The notes beneath the pieces are model-generated. The model was not told where the DNA came from, made no database searches, and saw only the letters and a list, made by a program, of their open reading frames with translations. This document shows positions 24,476-31,753 of a DNA stretch of 64,000 nt, one piece after another. The stretch is from Dehalobacter sp. DCM (GTDB lineage: Bacteria > Bacillota > Desulfitobacteriia > Desulfitobacteriales > Syntrophobotulaceae): the NCBI RefSeq assembly GCF_024972775.1, contig NZ_CP092282.1, forward strand, positions 1,178,001-1,242,000, in the 5' to 3' direction. A program made the position numbers and the translations under genes. Each line of letters begins with the position of its first letter. Position 1 is the stretch's first letter.

Positions 24476-24913
24476 ATGAACCGGACCATTATTGATTTTC
24501 CCAGATGTATTCCCGGATTTGACGCTTATTGTCAGTACGGACTTGTGGAAGAGGAAGACACGCTGCTGGCCAGTCTAAAAGCAACAGAGGATGAACATGC
24601 CCGGTTTATTATCGTCAGGCCGCAAGCTTTTTTTCAAGACTATCTATCGACTGTCCAGCTGGATCCGGATGAGGCAGAGCTTTTGGAGGTTACTGCCGAT
24701 GATTTACTTGAGGTCTGGGCGATATTAACCCTGTGTCAACAGGATATGAAAAAAACTACCATTAACCTGCGCGCACCGCTCATTATCAATCGCCGAAGCG
24801 CCAAAGGCGCCCAGTTTATTTTAAGTGAGGAGCGCTATTTATCCAGACAGCCTCTATTTGCTGAGCTGCAGACGGAAGATAACACAGGCGTCAGGGAAGG
24901 GGTTGCCGGCTAA
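24476..24913 (+). CDS. fliW: Flagellar assembly factor FliW
   Basis: A 145-residue protein. In Firmicutes FliW binds either cytoplasmic flagellin or CsrA; when flagellin is exported FliW is freed and sequesters CsrA, releasing flagellin translation. Family marks here are IIDFPRCIPGFDAYCQYGLV, the FIIVRPQAFFQDYL block and the NLRAPLIINRRSAKGAQFIL segment. ATG at 24476 is chosen because GAAGGAG lies eight bases upstream; the GTG at 24467 overlaps that site. The stop overlaps the csrA start by one base. Confidence 0.93.
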   Translation: MNRTIIDFPRCIPGFDAYCQYGLVEEEDTLLASLKATEDEHARFIIVRPQAFFQDYLSTVQLDPDEAELLEVTADDLLEVWAILTLCQQDMKKTTINLRAPLIINRRSAKGAQFILSEERYLSRQPLFAELQTEDNTGVREGVAG

Positions 24914-25176
24914 TGCTCGTTTTATCTCGGAAAATCGATCAGAAGATCATCATTAACGATAATATTGAAATCACAATCGTCGCTGTTAGCGGCGATCAGG
25001 TCCGGATCGGCATTAATGCCCCGAAGGATGTCAAAATTCTGCGCAGTGAAGTGGTGGAAGAGATCGAGAAGCAAAATAAAGAAGCGATGCTTGCTGCTGT
25101 CGCAGAGGAAAAGAATTCAAAAGTAGTATTAGAAGAAATGCTGCAAATCAGAATAATGGAGAAAGAAAAGAAATAA
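24913..25176 (+). CDS. csrA: Carbon storage regulator CsrA
   Basis: An 87-residue RNA-binding dimer. MLVLSRKIDQKIIINDNIEI and VRIGINAPKDVKILRSEV are the canonical sequence; Arg6 and the ILRSEV strand contact RNA. A longer than usual tail (about 25 residues after the core) is rich in Glu and Lys. Its likely target is the flagellin leader at 27074-27119, and its antagonist is the adjacent FliW. A strong terminator follows. Confidence 0.96.
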   Translation: MLVLSRKIDQKIIINDNIEITIVAVSGDQVRIGINAPKDVKILRSEVVEEIEKQNKEAMLAAVAEEKNSKVVLEEMLQIRIMEKEKK

Positions 25177-25243
25177 GTTGATCACAAATAATTGACAACA
25201 GAGGCAACATACGCAAGCGGCTATCTAAGATTGCTGTCGGCAG

Positions 25244-25283
25244 ATAGAGCAAAAACTTCGTTGACGTTAGGTTTTTGCTCTAT
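25244..25283 (+). terminator. Terminator after csrA
   Basis: ATAGAGCAAAAAC (25244-25256) and GTTTTTGCTCTAT (25271-25283) form a perfect 13-bp stem with a 14-base loop. The run of T lies within and after the stem. It closes the flgM-to-csrA operon. Confidence 0.75.
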
Positions 25284-25337
25284 TTCTTTACGTTCAAATG
25301 GTTGTGGGTCACCACCCGAAGTCCAGCGGCATATGCT

Positions 25338-25365
25338 TCAAATTACCAACCGGTTGGTAATTTGA
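25338..25365. promoter_or_regulatory. Perfect 28-bp palindrome, TetR-operator-like, no gene attached
   Basis: The palindrome centred on ACCAACCGGTTGGT looks like operators of TetR-family repressors, but no matching gene or promoter is next to it. A second small hairpin (ACCCAGT/ACTGGGT, 25371-25394) follows. The stretch 25284-25424 has no credible gene and may be the residue of a deleted regulatory region. Confidence 0.45.
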
Positions 25366-25424
25366 CTTACACCCAGTCCCTTCTCCTACTGGGTTTACCG
25401 GCAGAGGAATCCTTTTACTTTTAC

Positions 25425-25532
25425 TGGGGCAATCACAGGGACAAAACAATCACAGCACAATCACAGGGACAGACAACCATAGGGACAGACAATCAAAGGA
25501 CAATCACACGACCTGCTGTCCCCTTGATTGCT
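25425..25532. repeat. Degenerate REP-like cluster 1
   Basis: Repeated units of the type CAATCACAGGGACA (several shortened) end with CTGTCCCCTTGATTGC in the opposite sense. The same unit builds the large array at 26371-26861. The cluster touches the stop codon of the minus-strand antitoxin gene and may act as its 3' end. Confidence 0.75.
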
Positions 25533-25536
25533 TAAT

Positions 25537-25821
25537 TCAGTTAATTGTAATATGGATTTCCTTGCCAAGGCTGCGGGCGATTTTAATGACAAAATCCAAC
25601 GAAGGATTGTAGTCACCGCTTTCAAAACGAGATATGTTGGATTTTTGTGTCCCAACACGTAAGGCAAGCTCTTCCTGAGTAATGTTCAGCTGATTCCGAG
25701 CATCAATGATTTGTGCGATCAACTCATAACGGGGTTTTAGTTTTTCGTATTCTGCCTTAAATTCCTCGTCCCTCATCAATCTTGCCTTAATATCTTCAAA
25801 TTTCACTCCTGCTTTACTCAT
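25537..25821 (-). CDS. higA: XRE-family antitoxin, HigA-like
   Basis: A 94-residue DNA-binding protein with a Cro/C1-type HTH (NITQEELALRVGTQKSNISR then FESGDYNPSLDFVIKIA). Its start overlaps the end of a truncated HigB-type toxin reading frame, the normal order of a higBA pair. It probably binds the palindrome at 25986-26021 upstream of the toxin remnant. ATG at 25821 is preferred because it overlaps the toxin stop in the usual way; an upstream start at 25839 would read inside the toxin frame. Confidence 0.8.
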   Translation of the reverse strand: MSKAGVKFEDIKARLMRDEEFKAEYEKLKPRYELIAQIIDARNQLNITQEELALRVGTQKSNISRFESGDYNPSLDFVIKIARSLGKEIHITIN

Positions 25822-25951
25822 CTTGACACCTTCTTTCATAATCCAATTTATAGCTTAATGCTTTTTCAAGCTCTTTTTCTGGTGTTTTATTGGTTTTCTT
25901 TACAAAGCCATGCAGCAGTACAAAGGTATTTTTTTCTATTTCCCAGTCCAA
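25814..25951 (-). pseudogene. Truncated HigB-type toxin (Gp49-like), C-terminal part only
   Basis: A 45-codon frame contains WEIEKNTFVLLHGFVKKTNK followed by TPEKELEKALSY, the C-terminal segment of HigB/Gp49 RelE-fold toxins, which are normally about 110 residues. The N-terminal two thirds are missing and the frame is closed upstream by TAA. A TTG at 25951 behind AAGGGAGGC could still start a 45-residue peptide. It would lack most of the RNase fold, so it is probably inactive, leaving an orphan antitoxin. Confidence 0.65.
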
Positions 25952-25985
25952 TCTGCCGCCTCCCTTAATATTATATGTCTGTTAT

Positions 25986-26021
25986 GACAATTATGTTATC
26001 ATATATGATAACATAATTGTC
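25986..26021. promoter_or_regulatory. 36-bp perfect palindrome, predicted HigA operator
   Basis: The palindrome centred on TTATCATATATGATAA lies 34 bp upstream of the toxin remnant. A TATAAT-like -10 for the minus strand (around 25966-25971) follows it, and its edge would cover the -35 position, which suits autoregulation by the XRE antitoxin. The stretch 26022-26293 shows no credible gene. Confidence 0.6.
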
Positions 26022-26293
26022 TATGAATATTCACATCCTTTTTAGCTCTACGTAGAAGAGGCGTAACCGCAAAACAAGAAGGTGTATAGCGATAGAGTAA
26101 AACTAGCCTATCCAAAATCTTTGCTCTATTTACATGTTGCTTGGATTTCCAGATAGTACGTAAGTGCTTGATAAAACAGAGTGACTTATATAAAAAGCTG
26201 ATCCATATGATAATAAACTTCAAAGTTTTCAGCGTTTTTCAAGTTATAGTTCTTCGAGTTATTCAGCACAAAATTCATCCCGTTCCTCATCCG

Positions 26294-26349
26294 AAAGTCA
26301 GGAAATGTCAGATTCGTCACTGGTGACGAATCTGACATTTCCTGACTTT
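26294..26349. repeat. 27-bp perfect inverted repeat with 2-base centre
   Basis: AAAGTCAGGAAATGTCAGAT and seven further bases (26294-26320) are exactly mirrored at 26323-26349. The structure is a very stable cruciform or hairpin with almost no loop. It lies just before the REP-like array. No T-run beyond TTT, so it is not a typical terminator. Confidence 0.7.
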
Positions 26350-26370
26350 AAGGCAACCGAGCAGCAACCG

Positions 26371-26861
26371 GGGTAATCACAGGGAGGTAATCACAGGGAC
26401 AGAGGTAATCAGAGGTAATCACAGGGTAATCACAGTAATCACAGGGACACAGGGGTAATCACAGGGAGGGGTAATCACAGGGACAGAGGGGTAATCACAG
26501 GGACAGGTACCATGATTGACCCGGGGTAATCACAGGGACAGGTACCATGATTGACCCTAGCACTTACCAATCACGGTACCTGTCCCCTTGATTGCCTGAT
26601 TGCCGGTAATCACAGGGACAGGTACCATGATTGACCCGGGGTAATCACAGGGACAGGTACCATGATTGACCCTAGCACTTACCAATCACGGTACCTGTCC
26701 CCTTGATTGCCGATAGCACTTACCAATCACGGTACCTGTCCCCTTGATTGCTAAATCACGGTACCTGTCCCCTTGATTGCTTCTGTCCCCTTGATTGCCT
26801 TCTTGATTGCCCTTTTGATTGTTCTTGATTGTTGATTGTCTCTGATTGTCTCTTGATTGTC
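26371..26861. repeat. Nested REP-like array with graded truncation
   Basis: The full unit is 72 bp (26525-26596 and 26640-26711), a hairpin with 26-base imperfect arms built on GGGACAGGTACC and GGTACCTGTCCCC around ACCCTAGCACTTAC. A 107-bp block (26490-26596) is duplicated without change at 26605-26711. To the left, units in the forward sense (GGTAATCACAGGGACAG) shorten step by step outward. To the right, units in the reverse sense (CTGTCCCCTTGATTGC) shorten outward to TTGATTGTC. There are no unique equal-length spacers, so it is not CRISPR. No transposase is nearby. Confidence 0.85.
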
Positions 26862-27000
26862 TACATGCAAATTTACTATGTTAACTATTGTAACTTAAAA
26901 CAAAATGCATCCCTAAGATAATTTGCCAAAAAACAAAGAAATAATGAGAAATTCAGAGATAATTAAGATTAAGGCGTATATTTTGATCAAATATGCTTGT

Positions 27001-27027
27001 TAAGAACCATAAAACTTATTCCGATAA
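27001..27027 (+). promoter_or_regulatory. Sigma-28 promoter of flagellin
   Basis: TAAG (27001-27004), 15 bases, then TCCGATAA (27020-27027): seven of eight positions match GCCGATAA, and the spacing is ideal. The transcript would begin near 27034 and have a leader of about 85 bases. The gap 26862-27000 is AT-rich and shows a second, weaker match (TTAAAACAAA...AAGATAAT). Confidence 0.75.
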
Positions 27028-27073
27028 GATAATTGAAATAGTTTCCAGACCGGCCTGGGAACTCAAGTAAAGA

Positions 27074-27095
27074 CGTTCTGCAAGGATGCGGAACG
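27074..27095 (+). promoter_or_regulatory. Predicted CsrA binding hairpin in flagellin leader (site 1)
   Basis: CGTTCTGC (27074-27081) pairs with GCGGAACG (27088-27095), presenting AAGGAT in a six-base loop. GCAAGGATGC matches the CsrA SELEX consensus ACARGGAUGU at most positions, and the loop placement is ideal. Confidence 0.7.
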
Positions 27096-27105
27096 AATAA
27101 AATTC

Positions 27106-27119
27106 ATGGAGGGATATAC
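27106..27119 (+). promoter_or_regulatory. Flagellin ribosome binding site overlapping CsrA site 2
   Basis: ATGGAGGGATATAC includes the Shine-Dalgarno GGAGGG and the CsrA-like AGGGATAT. CsrA bridging this site and the upstream hairpin would block ribosomes, as known for hag of B. subtilis. Confidence 0.6.
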
Positions 27120-28574
27120 ATGATAGTCAACACTAACATTTCGAGCTTGAATGCTCAACGTAGTCTGTATAGTACCCAGAGTACGATGCAGAAATCTCTG
27201 GAGAAACTTTCCTCTGGTTACCGGATTAACAAGGCTGCCGACGATGCAGCAGGTCTGGCCATTACCGAGAAAATGACCGGTCAGATCAACGGTTTGAACA
27301 AAGCCATCAGCAACTCTTCCAGCGCGATCTCTTTGATTCAAACTGCAGAAGGTGCCTTGAGCGAATCTCACAGCATTCTGCAAAGAATGAGAGAACTGGC
27401 TGTTCAGTCTGCTTCCGACACTAATACTGCCAGTGACCGTACAAAACTCCAGGCAGAAGTAGACCAATTAGCTAAAGAACTAACAAGAATTTCCAATACC
27501 ACAGAATTCAATACTCAGAACTTGCTTGCTGGCGGTTTAAATGACACCTTCCATATTGGTGCTAACGCCGGACAAAACGTAAGTCTTTCTGTTGCTGCAA
27601 TGGACGCGTTCTCACTTGGCGTAGCTACTGGTCAGAATCAAGCGGGAACTTTTACTGCAAATGGCACGCTTCTAACAGCAAATAATATTCCTACTGCTAA
27701 TCTTGGTAGAGGTCTAAGTGCCCAGACATATAATCTTGTCGTAGATCACACTGTTGCTTCTACAACTGAAAATGTTGACGGTGTCACAGGTGGTGTTACA
27801 TCAGGAGGTACTTTCACCGGTGCAAGAAACGAAAGTCTAAGGATAAGAGTTGCTGCAGGAGGTAGTGGCGCTGCTGTAACTTCTGCTGAGATTTCTACTG
27901 ACGGTGGTACAACTTGGACTGCTCAGGCTGTTGCTGCAAACGTCATGACCTATAAAGGTGCAACCTTTACATTTACAAATACAGCTGTAGTTAATGAAAC
28001 AGCCGAGTATAGTTTAGCTGCTGCAAAAGATACTATTCAGCTTCAGACTACTGTTGGAGCTGTAAACATTGGTTCTGCACAAACTGTATATTCTGACATG
28101 ACAACTGTTACAGTTGGTGATGCAGCTACTAGTAGAACAATGAAGATTGATTCAACGGCGCTCGGTGCTCTAGCTGATGGTACGGCAACCTTAGTAGTAG
28201 CTCAACAGGCATCTACCGCTGCAACGTTTAATGCTGATGGAACTCTTCTTGCTCAGGCAGATACTGTAGCCGGTGTAGATATTTCCACCCAAGCAGCTGC
28301 CAACACGGCAATTACAACCATAAACAACGCTCTAGAGAGTGTATCATCTCAGCGTTCCACCCTCGGTGCCATGCAGAACCGCTTAGAACACACCATTAAC
28401 AACCTGCAGGCTGCAGCCGAGAACCTGACTTCCTCCAAATCGACCATTAAAGATGTCGATATGGCACAGGAAATGTCCAGCTTCACCAAGAGCCAGATCC
28501 TCAGCCAGGCCGGTGTAGCCATGCTGGCCCAGGCCAACCAGGTACCCCAGGCAGTGCTTAAACTCTTGGGTTGA
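27120..28574 (+). CDS. hag: Flagellin
   Basis: A 484-residue filament protein. The conserved N-terminal D0/D1 (MIVNTNISSLNAQRSLYSTQ to about residue 170) and C-terminal D1/D0 (NNALESVSSQRSTLGAMQNR to the end QAVLKLLG) flank a variable central domain (about 180-395) rich in Thr, Ala, Ser and Gly, which would be surface exposed. Many Ser and Thr there are possible O-glycosylation sites, relevant to the sugar cluster at 2.5-8.3 kb. Codon use in the central part is more AT-rich than in the ends. It is preceded by a sigma-28 promoter and CsrA sites and followed by a terminator. Confidence 0.97.
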   Translation: MIVNTNISSLNAQRSLYSTQSTMQKSLEKLSSGYRINKAADDAAGLAITEKMTGQINGLNKAISNSSSAISLIQTAEGALSESHSILQRMRELAVQSASDTNTASDRTKLQAEVDQLAKELTRISNTTEFNTQNLLAGGLNDTFHIGANAGQNVSLSVAAMDAFSLGVATGQNQAGTFTANGTLLTANNIPTANLGRGLSAQTYNLVVDHTVASTTENVDGVTGGVTSGGTFTGARNESLRIRVAAGGSGAAVTSAEISTDGGTTWTAQAVAANVMTYKGATFTFTNTAVVNETAEYSLAAAKDTIQLQTTVGAVNIGSAQTVYSDMTTVTVGDAATSRTMKIDSTALGALADGTATLVVAQQASTAATFNADGTLLAQADTVAGVDISTQAAANTAITTINNALESVSSQRSTLGAMQNRLEHTINNLQAAAENLTSSKSTIKDVDMAQEMSSFTKSQILSQAGVAMLAQANQVPQAVLKLLG

Positions 28575-28632
28575 TATCTTAGGCTTCTTCGCCCGAAGTT
28601 TGCCGGTTTAAAACTTTGTGTGAACTAACTAT

Positions 28633-28655
28633 CCGGCCGGCTTAATGCCGGCCGG
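28633..28655 (+). terminator. Terminator after flagellin
   Basis: CCGGCCGGC (28633-28641) and GCCGGCCGG (28647-28655) form a very GC-rich 9-bp stem with a 5-base loop, followed by TTCTTC. It isolates the strongly expressed flagellin gene from flaG-fliD. Confidence 0.8.
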
Positions 28656-28744
28656 TTCTTCAATCAAAGAAAAGAATTCAAATTAAGGAAAAGACTTTAA
28701 TTATTCAAGGAAGAGAATTCAATTAGGAAGAGAGGGCGATAGAC

Positions 28745-29119
28745 GTGGTAACGCCGATCCAACCTATTGCCAACCAGTTCCCGGTATTGCCGGCGGATAC
28801 ATTTTCCGGGCAGAAGCTGCAGCGCGGCAACGATGAATTGCCCCAGCTCGTCGTCGATAAGAAAGAGAATGCGTCGGCTGCCAAAGAGGATGTTCCTCGG
28901 GAAGAAGTGGAGCAGGCTGCCGAGAAAATGAACCGTCTTTTAGGTTTGATTAATAAACGCATGAAATTCGAGATTCACGATAAAACCAATCGGGTAATGG
29001 TAAAAATCATTGATGAAGACAGCGGCGAAGTCTTAAGTGAGGTTCCGCCCAAGAAGCTTTTGGATATGTTAAGTTCGTTGGATGATTTTGTCGGACTGTT
29101 GGTCGATGAAAAGGTGTAG
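28745..29119 (+). CDS. flaG: FlaG family protein
   Basis: A 124-residue protein whose C-terminal half (KMNRLLGLINKRMKFEIHDK, then VMVKIIDEDSGEVLSEVPPK) is the conserved FlaG domain. FlaG affects filament length in some bacteria; its molecular role is not settled. The N-terminal half is a low-complexity linker. The start is GTG with GAGAGGG upstream. It lies 31 bp before fliD, the usual partner. Confidence 0.88.
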   Translation: MVTPIQPIANQFPVLPADTFSGQKLQRGNDELPQLVVDKKENASAAKEDVPREEVEQAAEKMNRLLGLINKRMKFEIHDKTNRVMVKIIDEDSGEVLSEVPPKKLLDMLSSLDDFVGLLVDEKV

Positions 29120-29150
29120 GCGGCGCAATAGTCTTTAGGGGGTTGAAACG

Positions 29151-30602
29151 ATGTCTGTGAGTAGTTCAAGTCTGTCTTTGCCGGGATTATCGGGGTATGA
29201 TTTCTCGTCCATTGTCGATACGCTGGTAACCAGCTACAGCCAGCCCATAACCCAGATGCAGACCCAAAAAACAGCATTAGAGACGAAGAAAGGCGCTTGG
29301 CAGGATGTCAATACGCGCTTATCCAGTCTGGAAAATACATTATCCAAATTGCAGTCAGCAGCCACCTGGAACGGCACCACCGCATCTTCCAGTAATACCG
29401 CCTTGCTCACCGCTGCCGGATCGTCGGGAGCTGTGCAGGGAACCTATAGTATTCAAGTGATGCAGGCGGCGGTGGCGCAAACGGCAGTGAGCGAGGTTCA
29501 GACGGTAACCGATTCCTCGGCGGCAACGACGCTGGTGGCCGGAAGTTTTAAAATCACCGTCGGCGAAGATACAGCGGATATCACGGTTGCAGCGGGCGCC
29601 AGCTTAAACGATATTGCTGATGCCATTAACCAGACCCAGGTTGGGGTCAGTGCCTCGGTCATTCAGGTGGAGGGTGGCTATCGCCTGGCGGTGATGTCCA
29701 AAGAAACCGGGGTGGACAATGCGGCGTCGTTCACGGAAACCAGCGGCACGGTACTCCATCAGTTGGGGATAATTAAATCGGACGATGCCTTAAATGTCAG
29801 CCTGGAAGCAAAAGACGCGCTGCTGACCATTAATGGGATTACCAATATCAAGAGTGCCAGCAACAGCGTGACCACGGCGATCCCGGGGGTTACCCTGAAT
29901 ATTAACAGCGAAGATCCTGCTAAGACGGTCACAGTCAAAGTGACTGCAGACTATTCGGGGGCGCAAGCCGCTGTGCAGGCGTTTGTTGACCAGTATAATT
30001 CCGTGATGAGCTTTATCGACACGAAAATCTCCTACAATGAGACAACTAAAGCCAAAGGGGATCTCTATGCCGATCCGGCCTTGCAGGCTATCCAAAGCCG
30101 TCTGCGGACCATGGTATCGAACCAGGTGAACAATCCCACCGGACCGTATAAAATCCTGGCAGATATCGGGGTGGCGACCTCGGCGGATGATTACGGCAAG
30201 AGTGCGGCCTTAACCTTGGATGCCGATAAGTTCACCAAAGCCATGAAAGAGAATGCCAACAGTGTGGCAAACCTGTTCGGGGCAGAGGCCGGCGGAGTAA
30301 CGCCGGTGAAAGAGTCTTCCGGAACGGCGCAAGCTCAGGGACTGGCCAATATCATGACAGAATATCTCCATCCGATGCTCATGTACGGCGGCACGATGGA
30401 TAAAACCAAAGGAACATATGACGACCAGATCAAGGATGTTAAAAAGCAAATTGAAGACTTTACCGTCAAAATTGCGGCTTACCAGGAGAAAACCAAGTTG
30501 CGATTCGCCAAGTTGGAAACCCAGCTGGCGGGGATAGGCAGTCAGAGCGCATGGCTTTCTTCAATGGTCAATTCCCTGTCAACCAACAACGAGGATAAAT
30601 AA
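29151..30602 (+). CDS. fliD: Flagellar filament cap FliD
   Basis: A 483-residue cap protein (HAP2) that helps flagellin fold at the filament tip. Seen: N-terminal LPGLSGYDFSSIVDTLVTSY, central flagellin-hook IN-like segments (ASLNDIADAINQTQVGVSAS), and the C-terminal coiled coil (IEDFTVKIAAYQEKTKLRFA). It is followed by fliS and a fliT-like gene, the standard late-filament operon. Confidence 0.94.
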   Translation: MSVSSSSLSLPGLSGYDFSSIVDTLVTSYSQPITQMQTQKTALETKKGAWQDVNTRLSSLENTLSKLQSAATWNGTTASSSNTALLTAAGSSGAVQGTYSIQVMQAAVAQTAVSEVQTVTDSSAATTLVAGSFKITVGEDTADITVAAGASLNDIADAINQTQVGVSASVIQVEGGYRLAVMSKETGVDNAASFTETSGTVLHQLGIIKSDDALNVSLEAKDALLTINGITNIKSASNSVTTAIPGVTLNINSEDPAKTVTVKVTADYSGAQAAVQAFVDQYNSVMSFIDTKISYNETTKAKGDLYADPALQAIQSRLRTMVSNQVNNPTGPYKILADIGVATSADDYGKSAALTLDADKFTKAMKENANSVANLFGAEAGGVTPVKESSGTAQAQGLANIMTEYLHPMLMYGGTMDKTKGTYDDQIKDVKKQIEDFTVKIAAYQEKTKLRFAKLETQLAGIGSQSAWLSSMVNSLSTNNEDK

Positions 30603-30628
30603 GCGGTAAACTGAAGGAGAGAGGCGTC

Positions 30629-31033
30629 ATGAGTACAATGCAGCAAAATATCTATAACAACCCGCAAGCGGCTTATAAACAGGCAGCAGTGGAAACGGCC
30701 TCGCCGGATAAACTTTTAATTATGCTCTATACCGGCGCGATTAAATTCCTGCGTTTAGCAGAGAAGGCCCTTCAAGAGAACAAGCTTGAAGCAGCAAATA
30801 ATCATTTGATCCGGGTCGGGGATATTATCAATGAACTGAACACAACCTTGAATATGGAAGCCGGCGGAGAGATTGCCGCCAACCTCCGTGCGTTGTACGA
30901 ATTTTATCAGGGCGAGGTTATCAAAGCAAATATTAAAAAAGATCCCGCCTATCTGCAGCCGGTCATAGAATTCTTTGAAGCGTATCGCGATATATGGATG
31001 GAGACGGCCAGGATCATTCGGGTGGGGGCATAA
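30629..31033 (+). CDS. fliS: Flagellin export chaperone FliS
   Basis: A 134-residue helical protein with the family signature NPQAAYKQAAVETASPDKLL and IMLYTGAIKFLRLAE. FliS binds the C-terminus of flagellin and keeps it unpolymerised before export. In the B. subtilis circuit it also helps FliW and flagellin interact. The next gene starts one base after the stop. Confidence 0.94.
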   Translation: MSTMQQNIYNNPQAAYKQAAVETASPDKLLIMLYTGAIKFLRLAEKALQENKLEAANNHLIRVGDIINELNTTLNMEAGGEIAANLRALYEFYQGEVIKANIKKDPAYLQPVIEFFEAYRDIWMETARIIRVGA

Positions 31034-31034
31034 C

Positions 31035-31562
31035 ATGGTGCAGGAACACATTTTGACGTTGATCGGCATCTATACGGAGGATTGTTTGGATTATCAAGAG
31101 CTCCTGAAAAAAATGCAATCTTTCAGGAGCTTTTTGGATAGTTCGGAACAACCGAGTCAATGGAATGATGAGCTGGAACAGAAAATGTCCGTTTTCTGTG
31201 CGGATCGGGACGCATTCTTTATCAAGTTTAGAGAAAGAGCGGAACTAGCAAAACATATTCAGAATATGATCTGGGCTGATATGAATAGCGCTGCCGCTCC
31301 GGAAACACACGCATTCGATATCAGGCAATTACAGCCTTATGTTAATCAAGCCGTTTATGATCACCTGCTCGCGGCCTCGCAGGAACTGCGGAAGTACCGG
31401 CAGGAAGTGCTTGAACTCGACAGCATAATCATTCCGAGATTAGAGATAGCCCTGGAATCGATTAAGCTGGAACTGCACCGCATGCTAAATACGCAGACGA
31501 CACGCAATCTCTATCAGCAAAAAGGGACGATCGAAGCGCGTTTTATCGACAAACTGAAATGA
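31035..31562 (+). CDS. FliT-position flagellar protein
   Basis: A 175-residue, highly helical protein (LAASQELRKYRQEVLELDSI) with no recognised domain. Its place directly after fliS matches fliT of other Firmicutes, whose product is the FliD chaperone. It is longer than typical FliT (about 110-120 residues) and could also be a FlgN-like protein. ATG at 31035 is used; the in-frame upstream start would lie inside fliS. Confidence 0.6.
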   Translation: MVQEHILTLIGIYTEDCLDYQELLKKMQSFRSFLDSSEQPSQWNDELEQKMSVFCADRDAFFIKFRERAELAKHIQNMIWADMNSAAAPETHAFDIRQLQPYVNQAVYDHLLAASQELRKYRQEVLELDSIIIPRLEIALESIKLELHRMLNTQTTRNLYQQKGTIEARFIDKLK

Positions 31563-31570
31563 AACTGGAA

Positions 31571-31591
31571 AATCCTGATAAAGGATTTTTT
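31571..31591 (+). terminator. Terminator after the fliT-like gene
   Basis: AATCCT and AGGATT form a stem with a GATAA loop followed by a run of T (AGGATTTTTTTT). It lies 9 bp after the stop codon. Confidence 0.85.
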
Positions 31592-31681
31592 TTGTAAGTG
31601 CTACAAGAATGAGAAATGACGAATTGGAATACAATATCGCAAAATTTTCGGTGATAAGCAAGAAATATGTAAGGAATAATA

Positions 31682-31710
31682 TTGCACCATTAACTTAATT
31701 ATCCTATAAT
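31682..31710 (+). promoter_or_regulatory. Sigma-A promoter of the TetR gene
   Basis: TTGCAC (31682-31687), 17-bp spacer, TATAAT (31705-31710). It would also drive the kinase gene downstream, since no terminator is seen after the regulator. Confidence 0.7.
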
Positions 31711-31721
31711 GTTGTTATGTA

Positions 31722-31735
31722 AGTGAACATTCACT
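31722..31735 (+). promoter_or_regulatory. Predicted operator of the TetR regulator
   Basis: AGTGAACATTCACT is an inverted repeat (AGTGAA, two bases, TTCACT) just downstream of the expected transcription start and 18 bp before the start codon. The position fits autorepression. Confidence 0.55.
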
Positions 31736-31753
31736 CGCGTTAGGAGAAGGCGG

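Noticed and set aside
24033-24489. 132- and 115-codon minus-strand frames
   Set aside because: Antisense to the YviE-like gene and the start of fliW, with no start signals.
25275-25535. 86-codon plus-strand frame after csrA
   Set aside because: It begins inside the csrA terminator and runs through hairpins and REP-like units; the protein is low complexity.
26371-26861. CRISPR array
   Set aside because: Units vary in length, are palindromic and occur in both orientations, with no unique spacers of constant size and no cas genes.
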